A stretch of 43,905 bases of DNA from Promineifilum sp. Its GTDB lineage: Bacteria; Chloroflexota; Anaerolineae; Promineifilales; Promineifilaceae. The notes below the pieces were generated by a model that was not told the origin of the DNA, ran no database searches, and saw only the letters and a program-made list of their open reading frames with translations. The translations under genes were made by a program, and so were the position numbers. The stretch lies in NCBI GenBank assembly GCA_018058545.1, contig JAGOZU010000018.1, positions 1-43,905 on the forward strand, in the 5' to 3' direction. Positions 1 to 7,333 of this stretch are shown piece by piece; position 1 is the stretch's first letter; the number at the start of each line of letters is the position of its first letter.

Positions 1-43
1 CCCCTGCACCCCTGCTTCCCCGCATTGACAGGAGAGACTACCT

Positions 44-1615
44 ATGAACAACAACTACGATGCAATCATCATCGGCGGCGGCCATAACGGCCTGGTGGCC
101 GCGGCGACACTGGCCGGGGCCGGCAAGCGCGTGCTGGTGCTGGAGCGACGCGACAATCTGGGCGGCGCGGCGGCGACGGAAGAACTGTTCCCCGGCTATC
201 GCATGGACACCGGCGGCAACGACGCGGCCCTCTTCCTGGACGAGATCACCCGCAAGCTCGATCTGCCCCACCACGGCCTGAAATTTCACGAAAACCCCGC
301 TCTGCTCTTCGCCCCCCAGCCCGACGGCCGCGGGTTGACCATCTGGCGCGACGAAGCCCGAACCGTCGCCGAGATCGCCCGCTTCAGCGAGCGCGACGCC
401 GCCCGCTGGCCCGATTTCCGGCGGCAGGTCGAGCGCATGGGCGGCCTGTTGCGGGGTATGCTGGCGCTGACCCCGCCGGACCTCGGCCGGCTGCGCGGGG
501 ACGCGATGGCTTGGGCCCCGCTGGCCCTTCGCCTGCGGCAGCTGGGCGGCGCGGACATGATGGAGCTGTTTCGCGTGCTACCGATGGCCTTTCAGGGTTA
601 CATTGACGAATGGTTCGAGAGCGATGCCCTGAAGGGCGCGTTGGGCGGATCGGCCGTCATCGGCTCCACGCTGGGGCCGCGCAGTGGGGGCACAACCCTG
701 ATGTTTCTCTATCAGAACCTGGGCGGGTTGTTGAATCATCGCTTCGTCGGGGGCGGTATCGGCCGTCTGTCGGAGGCGCTGGCGGCCGCGGCCCGGGCCG
801 GTGGCGCGGCCGTTCGCGTCGGGGCCGACGTCGAGCGAATCCTGATCGAGGGCGATCTGGAGCCGGCGGCCGTTGGCGTCAGGCTGACTACTGGCGAAGA
901 GATACGCGCCGCGGCCGTGCTCTCCAATGCCGACCCGCGACGGACGCTGTTTGATCTGGCCGGGCCGCAACAGCTCGAGCCGGAAGTAATGCGCCACGTC
1001 CGCAACATTATCTATCGCGGCAGTGTCGCCCGCCTTAATCTGGCGCTCGACGGCTTGCCGGCCTTCGCCGGACTGACGGACGAGACCCAACTGGGCGGTC
1101 GCATCCGCTTCAGCCCCAGCCTCAACTATCTGGAACGAGCCTATGACGCGGCGAAATACGGCCAAATATCGGAGCATCCCTACCTTGAGATGTTCATCCC
1201 CACCGTTCACGATCCGGCGTTGGCCCCCAAAGGACATCACATCCTGAACATCACCGCCCAATACGCGCCCTACGGGCTGCGGGATGGCGATTGGGCGGAA
1301 AAGCGGGAGATGCTGGTGGAAACCGTCATGGATACACTGGAGAGTGTCGCGCCGGGCATCGGCCGGCAAGTCGTCCACTGCCACGTCGCCACGCCGCTCG
1401 ATCTGGAACAGACCTATCATCTGACCGAGGGCAGCATCTACCACGGCCAGATGGGGCTGGAGCAGATGCTCGTCATGCGGCCGATCTCCGGCTGGAGCCG
1501 CTACGAAACCCCGATCAGGAATCTCTATCTATGCGGCGCGGGCGCTCACCCCGGCGGCGGGGTCACCGGCGCGCCCGGCTACAACGCCGCACGAACAGTT
1601 CTGCACTCACGATAG
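44..1615 (+). CDS. FAD-dependent oxidoreductase, phytoene desaturase/PYROXD2-like
   Basis: A 523-residue flavoprotein of the amine-oxidase/phytoene-desaturase superfamily. The N-terminus has a dinucleotide-binding fold with GGGHNGLVAAATLAGAGK (about residues 11-28), followed by the acidic strand end VLVLERRDNLGGAAATEE that contacts the FAD ribose. The C-terminus has LYLCGAGAHPGGGVTGAPG, the second FAD contact typical of the family. Length fits bacterial PYROXD2-like proteins, slightly longer than carotenoid CrtI enzymes. No carotenoid genes lie nearby, so the substrate is unknown. The ATG is preceded by AGGAGA about eight bases upstream. The upstream neighbour is outside the window. The fold and cofactor are secure; the reaction is not. 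Confidence 0.85.
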   Translation: MNNNYDAIIIGGGHNGLVAAATLAGAGKRVLVLERRDNLGGAAATEELFPGYRMDTGGNDAALFLDEITRKLDLPHHGLKFHENPALLFAPQPDGRGLTIWRDEARTVAEIARFSERDAARWPDFRRQVERMGGLLRGMLALTPPDLGRLRGDAMAWAPLALRLRQLGGADMMELFRVLPMAFQGYIDEWFESDALKGALGGSAVIGSTLGPRSGGTTLMFLYQNLGGLLNHRFVGGGIGRLSEALAAAARAGGAAVRVGADVERILIEGDLEPAAVGVRLTTGEEIRAAAVLSNADPRRTLFDLAGPQQLEPEVMRHVRNIIYRGSVARLNLALDGLPAFAGLTDETQLGGRIRFSPSLNYLERAYDAAKYGQISEHPYLEMFIPTVHDPALAPKGHHILNITAQYAPYGLRDGDWAEKREMLVETVMDTLESVAPGIGRQVVHCHVATPLDLEQTYHLTEGSIYHGQMGLEQMLVMRPISGWSRYETPIRNLYLCGAGAHPGGGVTGAPGYNAARTVLHSR

Positions 1616-1739
1616 TCCGCCTATGGCGACGGGTTGTGTGCCTTGCCCCGGCCCGTCGCCTCCCCATCCCTGCGCAACCGATACCTCATTCAATCGTAAA
1701 GGATTATGAGTTGAAATGAAGGTAACATGGAGGTTATCG

Positions 1740-3425
1740 ATGACCAGAAAATTGTTTTTCGGTCTTTTGTGTTGCGCTTTATTCTTCACAATGGGCGCCC
1801 AACTGGGCAAAAGCTACCGCGCTGAACGGTTCGACGTCGAAGTCGCCGTACAGCCGGACGGATCACTTAATATCGAGGAAACGGTCGCTTTTCGTTTCAG
1901 CGGCGGACCGTTCTCCTTCGTCTTTCGCGAATTGCCCACCGACCACACCGACGGCATCACCGGCATCACGGCCGGGGTGGATGGCGTGACCTGGCCCCAG
2001 GGCACGGGACCGGGCGAGGTGGAAATCAGCGGCCGCGACCCCATCAGGGTCGAATGGCATCTGCCCCCCACCGCCGACACGACCCAAACATTCACCCTGG
2101 CCTACACCCAGCTCGGCGTCGTCGAACGTGGGACCGAGGCCGACGTCCTCAACTGGCAGGCCTTGCCCGATGAGTATGAGTACGAGATCGACAGCAGTCG
2201 CCTGACCGTCAACTTTCCCCCGTCGGGACAGCTGATTGGCGAGCCTGAAATCACAGCCGGCAGCGCCGTCATCACCACCGAACCCGGCCGCGCCGTCTTT
2301 GACATGCAAAATTTGTCGTCGGGCGACCCCCTCGTCGTGCGCCTGTCGTTCGCGCCAGGGGCCTTCACCGGCGCTCCTCCGGACTGGCAAGCGCAACAGG
2401 CAAGCCAGGGCAGCCGGGCCTGGATATGGATCACTGCCGCCGTAGCCACTCTGGCCGCCGGGTTCATCGCGCTGATACGGGCCGCGCGCAACAACTTGCG
2501 CTCCGTGCCCAAGGCGAAATCCTACGCACAGAAGCCACCGCTCGACCTGCCCCCGGCGCTGGCCGCTTACCTGGCCAACCAGTCGGTATCCTGGCAACAC
2601 GCGCTGGCGACCCTGTTCGATTTGGCAGGGCGCGGCCATATCGAGATCGAGCAAACCCGCGAGAAGTCGTTACTACGCTCGGCTGAATTCACCCTGACCC
2701 TGCTCAATCATCCCGAAGGGCTACGGCCGCATGAAATTGCATTGCTCGACCTGCTCTTCACCGACAAGTCCGGTAAGCCCCATGACATCACCACCATGGG
2801 CGAAATGAGCCGCCTCATCACATCGTCACGCTGGAAGGGATACACGCGCACGCTTGAAGACGAAGCCGAGCAGGAAGGGTTAACAAACCCTCTCGTTAAA
2901 GGCAAACAGAAAAAAGCCATCGGCTGGGGAGTGGCGCTCCTGATCCTGGCCCCGGTGCTGCTCATTGCCGGTGCCCTGTTTGATTCCCTCTTTGGGTTGT
3001 GGCCGCTGCTGCTGATGGGGGCCGTTGCCCTCATCGGTTTTCTGGCGGTGATCTTTGGCACCTCATATAACAAGCTATCGGATAAAGGTTTCCAATACGC
3101 TACCGCTTTCGAGCCTTTCCGGCGATTCCTGGAGGATGTGTCCAAGGACAAGACCAGCCTGTCGGATGACGCCTACTACGAAGCCTATCTGCCCTACGCG
3201 ACCGGCTACGGCTTGGCCGAAAAGTGGGTCAAACGGATGGCCACGTCCGAGGACCCGCGAGTTCCGGCCTACTTCCGCGCTGCCGAGGCGGATGAAGCGA
3301 TCAACATGGCCGCGTTCATCGCCGTCATCATAGCCACGACCAATTCGGGCGGAACGGCGGCGGCATCGGCCGCGGGAGCAGCAGGCGCCGCCGCGGCCGG
3401 CGGTGGTGCCAGCGGCGCGGGATAA
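1740..3425 (+). CDS. DUF2207 domain membrane protein
   Basis: A predicted membrane protein of about 561 residues. It opens with a signal-type hydrophobic segment (KLFFGLLCCALFFTMGAQ). Next comes an extracytoplasmic beta-rich domain with the DUF2207 opening YRAERFDVEVAVQPDGSLNI, a transmembrane helix (WIWITAAVATLAAGFIALI), a cytoplasmic region, and two further adjacent helices (IGWGVALLILAPVLLIAGAL and LLLMGAVALIGFLAVIFG). It ends in a low-complexity Ala/Gly tail, a feature common in this family. The start at 1740 is preferred because GGAGG sits six bases upstream; an in-frame ATG at 1716 would add eight residues and has a weaker site. The biochemical function of DUF2207 is unknown. Confidence 0.8.
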   Translation: MTRKLFFGLLCCALFFTMGAQLGKSYRAERFDVEVAVQPDGSLNIEETVAFRFSGGPFSFVFRELPTDHTDGITGITAGVDGVTWPQGTGPGEVEISGRDPIRVEWHLPPTADTTQTFTLAYTQLGVVERGTEADVLNWQALPDEYEYEIDSSRLTVNFPPSGQLIGEPEITAGSAVITTEPGRAVFDMQNLSSGDPLVVRLSFAPGAFTGAPPDWQAQQASQGSRAWIWITAAVATLAAGFIALIRAARNNLRSVPKAKSYAQKPPLDLPPALAAYLANQSVSWQHALATLFDLAGRGHIEIEQTREKSLLRSAEFTLTLLNHPEGLRPHEIALLDLLFTDKSGKPHDITTMGEMSRLITSSRWKGYTRTLEDEAEQEGLTNPLVKGKQKKAIGWGVALLILAPVLLIAGALFDSLFGLWPLLLMGAVALIGFLAVIFGTSYNKLSDKGFQYATAFEPFRRFLEDVSKDKTSLSDDAYYEAYLPYATGYGLAEKWVKRMATSEDPRVPAYFRAAEADEAINMAAFIAVIIATTNSGGTAAASAAGAAGAAAAGGGASGAG

Positions 3426-3470
3426 CGCCGAATTTAGGCCGGTGCAATCCGGCCGCATCGCGAGTACCTG

Positions 3471-3501
3471 CCGGGGCAAGCCGACCAACAGCTTGCCCCG
3501 G
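3471..3501 (+). terminator. stem-loop after the DUF2207 gene
   Basis: CCGGGGCAAGC (3471-3481) pairs perfectly with GCTTGCCCCGG (3491-3501) around a nine-base loop. An outer five-base pairing, ATCGC with GCGAT, may extend it. It lies 46 bases after the stop codon, which suits a terminator, but there is no T-run, so it could instead be an RNA-stabilising hairpin. The rest of the 278-base gap to the next gene shows no other clear feature. Confidence 0.45.
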
Positions 3502-3703
3502 TTGCGATCATGAGAACAATCGGCAATATGTTCCTTTAATATTCCTCTTCCCTTCAACCTGTGATAAGATGCGGCCGCCCTCCGATGTCCTCTTATTAAG
3601 CAGAACCGTCAGTTATCTCGTAAACTTCGTATCCTATGATGACGGGTGAGGCGCTAAAGCAGGAAACCGATCGGCCCGGGCAAACGCGCTCCAAGGATTT
3701 GCG

Positions 3704-4861
3704 ATGAAGGATGAATTTCAGGATAGCGACAAGCTGGAGGTGCCCGCTGATTCCTCCGGGTTACCAACGCCACACCCGGAAGGGGAAGCCGGCACAACAC
3801 AGACCCTCAAGCGCCTGTGGCGGAGCATCTCCTGGCCCAAAATAGGCCTGTTCATCGTCAGTCTCTTCCTGTTTATCCTGGCTCTCACCCTGATGAAGGA
3901 TGGCGCTCGCGGCCTGGCCCCCATCGTCGAAAGTCGTTTCGCATTCGATAATGCCGCCAATACGTTAGGATTCGGCTGGCTGTTTGCCTATGCCGTCATG
4001 AGCGGCTCTCCGGTGGCCGCCTCGGCTCTGGCCTTCCTGGATGCCGGGATCATCAGCCCACTTCAGACCTTCACCATGATCATCGGCAGCCGCATGGGCG
4101 CCAGCTTCATCATCCTGTTCATCGGCTTCATCTACGTGTTGCGCGGCCGAAACCGAGCCACCAGCCTCAGCATGGGGTTGTTGTCGTTCACAGTCACCGG
4201 CTCGCTCCAGGTCGGCTCGCTCATCATCGGTACCTTGCTGTTGAGGTCCGGTTGGCTGAGTCACTTTACCTTTGGACGAGGTGTGTCGGCCATCGCCATC
4301 ATCGACCTGATCTTCGATCCAATCTCCCAATTTTTTCAGAGCATCCTGCCCACCTGGGCGCTGTTCCTCGTTGGTCTGGGCATCATCCTGCTGACCTTCA
4401 ATCTGTTCGATAAATGCTTGCCGGAAATGTCCATCAAGGAAAGCCAGGTCGGCCGCATGTCGCGTCTGGTCTATAACCCGACGATCATGTTTCTGCTGGG
4501 TGCGGGCGTCACCCTGGTCTCCATGTCGGTCAGCGTATCGTTGAGCATTCTGGTGCCCCTCAGCCACCGCGGGTTTGTTCGTCGCGAAAATGTGATCCCT
4601 TACATCATGGGCGCCAACATCACGACTTTCATCGACACCCTGTTTGCCGCGGTTCTTCTTAATAATCACGATGCCGTTTCCGTGGTTCTGGCCCAAATGC
4701 TGGGGGTCACACTGGCCTCCCTGGTCATCATGCTGACGGCATTCAGAACATACGAACGCTCATCTCTGCGCTTCGTCGCCTGGGTGACCGAGAAAAATGT
4801 TAACATGGCCCTGTTTATGATCGCGATCTTCATTCTGCCACTTGTGCTCACCTTTATTTAG
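3704..4861 (+). CDS. Na/Pi cotransporter-like membrane protein
   Basis: A 385-residue integral membrane protein with a charged N-terminal tail of about 40 residues followed by roughly eight to ten hydrophobic segments. Two inverted-repeat-like halves carry small-residue motifs reminiscent of the Na+/Pi-cotransporter family (PF02690): SGSPVAASALAFLDAG with GSRMGASFI in the first half, and MGANITTFIDTLFAAV in the second. In the family such motifs form re-entrant loops that bind sodium and substrate, but the canonical QSSS motif is not seen here, so the substrate may differ. The start has AAGGA six bases upstream. The universal stress protein gene follows on the same strand after 147 bases. A generic multi-pass transporter is the fallback call. 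Confidence 0.6.
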   Translation: MKDEFQDSDKLEVPADSSGLPTPHPEGEAGTTQTLKRLWRSISWPKIGLFIVSLFLFILALTLMKDGARGLAPIVESRFAFDNAANTLGFGWLFAYAVMSGSPVAASALAFLDAGIISPLQTFTMIIGSRMGASFIILFIGFIYVLRGRNRATSLSMGLLSFTVTGSLQVGSLIIGTLLLRSGWLSHFTFGRGVSAIAIIDLIFDPISQFFQSILPTWALFLVGLGIILLTFNLFDKCLPEMSIKESQVGRMSRLVYNPTIMFLLGAGVTLVSMSVSVSLSILVPLSHRGFVRRENVIPYIMGANITTFIDTLFAAVLLNNHDAVSVVLAQMLGVTLASLVIMLTAFRTYERSSLRFVAWVTEKNVNMALFMIAIFILPLVLTFI

Positions 4862-5008
4862 TGCGAGTGGTTTGATCAAGGCCATATATATATGTCTGAC
4901 ACAATAGAGAATCTATCCTGCATCATCAGCAACAAACGAACCATTAACTTGTATCTGGTTGCTTAGCAAGATAATCGCCACAATATGAGGCATCAGGAGT
5001 TTTAGAAA

Positions 5009-5830
5009 ATGCGCGTTTTGCTTACTACTGGGGGACAAGGACAATCCGAGATCGCCATCCGACAGCTCATGCTGCTGGCCGAAACTGTTTCAATCGAGCC
5101 GACCGTGTTGACGGTTGTCAAACGCGCCGAAGATAAAGCTGAGGGAGAAAAGATACTGGCTCATGCGGCGACGATGCTAGATCCCGAATTCAGCTCCGTT
5201 GGGTACAAAATCCGGGTTGGCCAACCCTGGGAAGAGATCGTTCACGAGAGTGAGGCGGGACACTTTGATCTGATCGTGATGGGCCAGCGCCATTCACGCC
5301 CGTTGCTGGCACGCCTTCGCGGAATGGTAACCCAAAAAGTCGTTGCCCACGCCGGATTGCCGGTCCTAATTGCCAAACGAGAGGCGCGACCGTTCAATCG
5401 GATCCTGATTTGCGATAGCGGCGTACAGTCTCCTACCCTGCTGGATCTCTTCCGTTCTCACCTGCCGGAGGTACTGGCCGGAGCAACGGAGATCACGGTC
5501 TTGCACGTTATGTCGCAAATCAGCGCAGCCCCCGGAATCAACGGCGAGGACCTCTACCTGACGGCCGAACAGCTGATCGCCAGCGGCACGCCCGAGGGGG
5601 TCTTCCTTGAGAATAACCTGGCCTATCTGGAGAGGATTGGGCTGAAGTTACAAGCCAAGGTACGGCACGGTCTGGTCCTGGATGAGATCGTGAAAGAAGC
5701 CCGTTCGGACGATTACGATCTGGTCGCCATCGGCGTGCGACGGGATGAGAAACTGCCCCGCTTCCTGCTCAACGACCTGGCGCGCGAACTGGTGCTGGAC
5801 GTGAACAGGGCGATCCTGGTCGTGCGCTAG
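5009..5830 (+). CDS. tandem universal stress protein (UspA family)
   Basis: A 273-residue protein made of two UspA-type alpha/beta domains. The first (about 1-130) starts with RVLLTTGG and ends in FDLIVMGQRHSR, then VVAHAGLPVLIAKR. The second (about 131-273) starts RILICDSG and ends YDLVAIGVRRDE, then LVLDVNRAILVVR. The ends of both domains match the family pattern of a DLIVMG strand followed by a loop and a final PVLVV-type strand. The ATP-binding G-2x-G-9x-G(S/T) signature is incomplete in both halves, so nucleotide binding is uncertain. It follows the Na/Pi-like transporter, and Usp domains next to transporters often act in regulation, though that is inference. AGGAG lies nine bases before the ATG. 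Confidence 0.8.
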   Translation: MRVLLTTGGQGQSEIAIRQLMLLAETVSIEPTVLTVVKRAEDKAEGEKILAHAATMLDPEFSSVGYKIRVGQPWEEIVHESEAGHFDLIVMGQRHSRPLLARLRGMVTQKVVAHAGLPVLIAKREARPFNRILICDSGVQSPTLLDLFRSHLPEVLAGATEITVLHVMSQISAAPGINGEDLYLTAEQLIASGTPEGVFLENNLAYLERIGLKLQAKVRHGLVLDEIVKEARSDDYDLVAIGVRRDEKLPRFLLNDLARELVLDVNRAILVVR

Positions 5831-5845
5831 GTTGCTCGCCGGAGG

Positions 5846-7156
5846 TTAGCGGTCACGCCAGATCGCCAGTCCCGTCAGGAACCGGCAAACGGCCGCGAAC
5901 AACAAGCCGACGACCAGCCCCCACCAGCCCGCCAGCGCCGGGGCGATGAGCGATCCAAAAAGCGCCCCCGCTTGCAGGGAGATATTGTACCAGGCCAAAT
6001 AGGATGGGCGGCTGTCGTCGGGCGTCTTCTCCAGCACATAGTTGCCGACCGCGCCGCCGGCCAGCGCCCAACCTGCGCCGCCCGCTATCGAGGCAACCAG
6101 GTACAGCGTCGCGCCGGTGGCCAGCGATAGAAGTCCCGGATAGAAGCTGATGATGAGGACACCGAGAGCCATCGTCCGGCGATGGCCAAATCGCCTCGTA
6201 ACCCAGTCCAGTTGGGTCGAAGCCAGGAAAAGGGCGACATAGAATATGCTATTGCCCAGGCCGATGACCTGATCGCTCAGCCCCAGCGTATTGACCAGAA
6301 AGAGCGGAAAGAGTGGCGCGCCCAGGAACAGCGTCAGATGCAGGGCGAAGACCAGGATCAACACCTTGCGAAAATCCACGTCGCGCGGCGGGTTGAACCA
6401 GTGACTGCTGAGCGGCTTCTCGCGCATCAGGAAGCGCAAGCCCACCGTCATCCGCAGCCCCTGCCATAGACCCATTGAACCGGGCGTGGCCCAATCGCCG
6501 ATGCTCTTTTGGCCGGTCGCCTGGCGATGCTCATCGTGCGGCCGGATAAACCACAGGTGCAAACTGCTCATGACCGCGCCGACGAAACCGATGGCGAAGA
6601 CGATCTGGTAGCCCAGCGGAAACGGGATGACGTCGAGCAATCGGCCGCAGATGAGCACGACGATGACCGAGGTCAGGGCATAGGCGGCGTTGCGCACGCC
6701 CACAACCTGAGCTCGCCATTCCGGCGGCACGGTCGCCGCGAACAAACCGTTGAAACCGATGGCCAGCGCCGTCCCCGGGATGCTCATCAGCACCGTCAGC
6801 ACGACCAGCGCCCACACCTGCCCCCCCGGGTTAAAGAGGAGCGGCAGGAAGATCCACACCAGATAGAACCAGCGATGCAGGATAGAAGAATAGAAGGTTG
6901 CCCGGCTGATGCGGTGATCCTGAAGAAAGCGACCGGCAGGCAGGGCAAAGATCAGGTTGACCAGGGCCGGGCTGGCATTGAGCAAGCCCAACTGAAAAGC
7001 GTCGGCTCCCAGCCGGGTGGCATAGACGGCGACGAAGGCGATGGCGCTGCCATTCAGCACGCCGAACCAGGCGATATCGAATATCAGATGGTTGAAATTC
7101 TTGCGGTGTTCGGGCGGAACGGGGCGGGATTTTGAGGAAGCGAGGGAAAGGGTCAT
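5846..7156 (-). CDS. MFS transporter
   Basis: A 436-residue membrane protein with about twelve hydrophobic helices in two sixes. The first starts FDIAWFGVLNGSAIAFVAVY with a following loop (FLQDHRISR) in the position of the MFS motif between helices 2 and 3. A longer central cytoplasmic loop (about 205-250) separates the halves. The second half begins VLILVFALHLTLFLGAPLFP and has RRFGHRRTMALGV in the equivalent loop. Substrate is not predictable. It converges on the universal stress gene with only 15 bases between stops. It lies 177 bases after the Hsp70-like gene on the same strand. No convincing ribosome site precedes the ATG. Confidence 0.8.
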   Translation of the reverse strand: MTLSLASSKSRPVPPEHRKNFNHLIFDIAWFGVLNGSAIAFVAVYATRLGADAFQLGLLNASPALVNLIFALPAGRFLQDHRISRATFYSSILHRWFYLVWIFLPLLFNPGGQVWALVVLTVLMSIPGTALAIGFNGLFAATVPPEWRAQVVGVRNAAYALTSVIVVLICGRLLDVIPFPLGYQIVFAIGFVGAVMSSLHLWFIRPHDEHRQATGQKSIGDWATPGSMGLWQGLRMTVGLRFLMREKPLSSHWFNPPRDVDFRKVLILVFALHLTLFLGAPLFPLFLVNTLGLSDQVIGLGNSIFYVALFLASTQLDWVTRRFGHRRTMALGVLIISFYPGLLSLATGATLYLVASIAGGAGWALAGGAVGNYVLEKTPDDSRPSYLAWYNISLQAGALFGSLIAPALAGWWGLVVGLLFAAVCRFLTGLAIWRDR

Positions 7157-7333
7157 CGGTCACACGGGCGATAATCATTTTCAGGATCATCGATGGTCTT
7201 AGATATTCATCTATCTTATCACAAGAACGGCGACAAGGAACGTAGCTTGTACGGGCGAGACAACCGGCCCGAGCGCCTTTGGCCGGGCAAGATACGTGGT
7301 TCGCCGGTTGTCTCCCCCCTCTGGGGCTGCCGA

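Noticed and set aside
4862-5008. Promoter elements before the universal stress gene
   Set aside because: TTGTAT and GATAAT are present but at 15 bases spacing with weak -35, so I did not list them.
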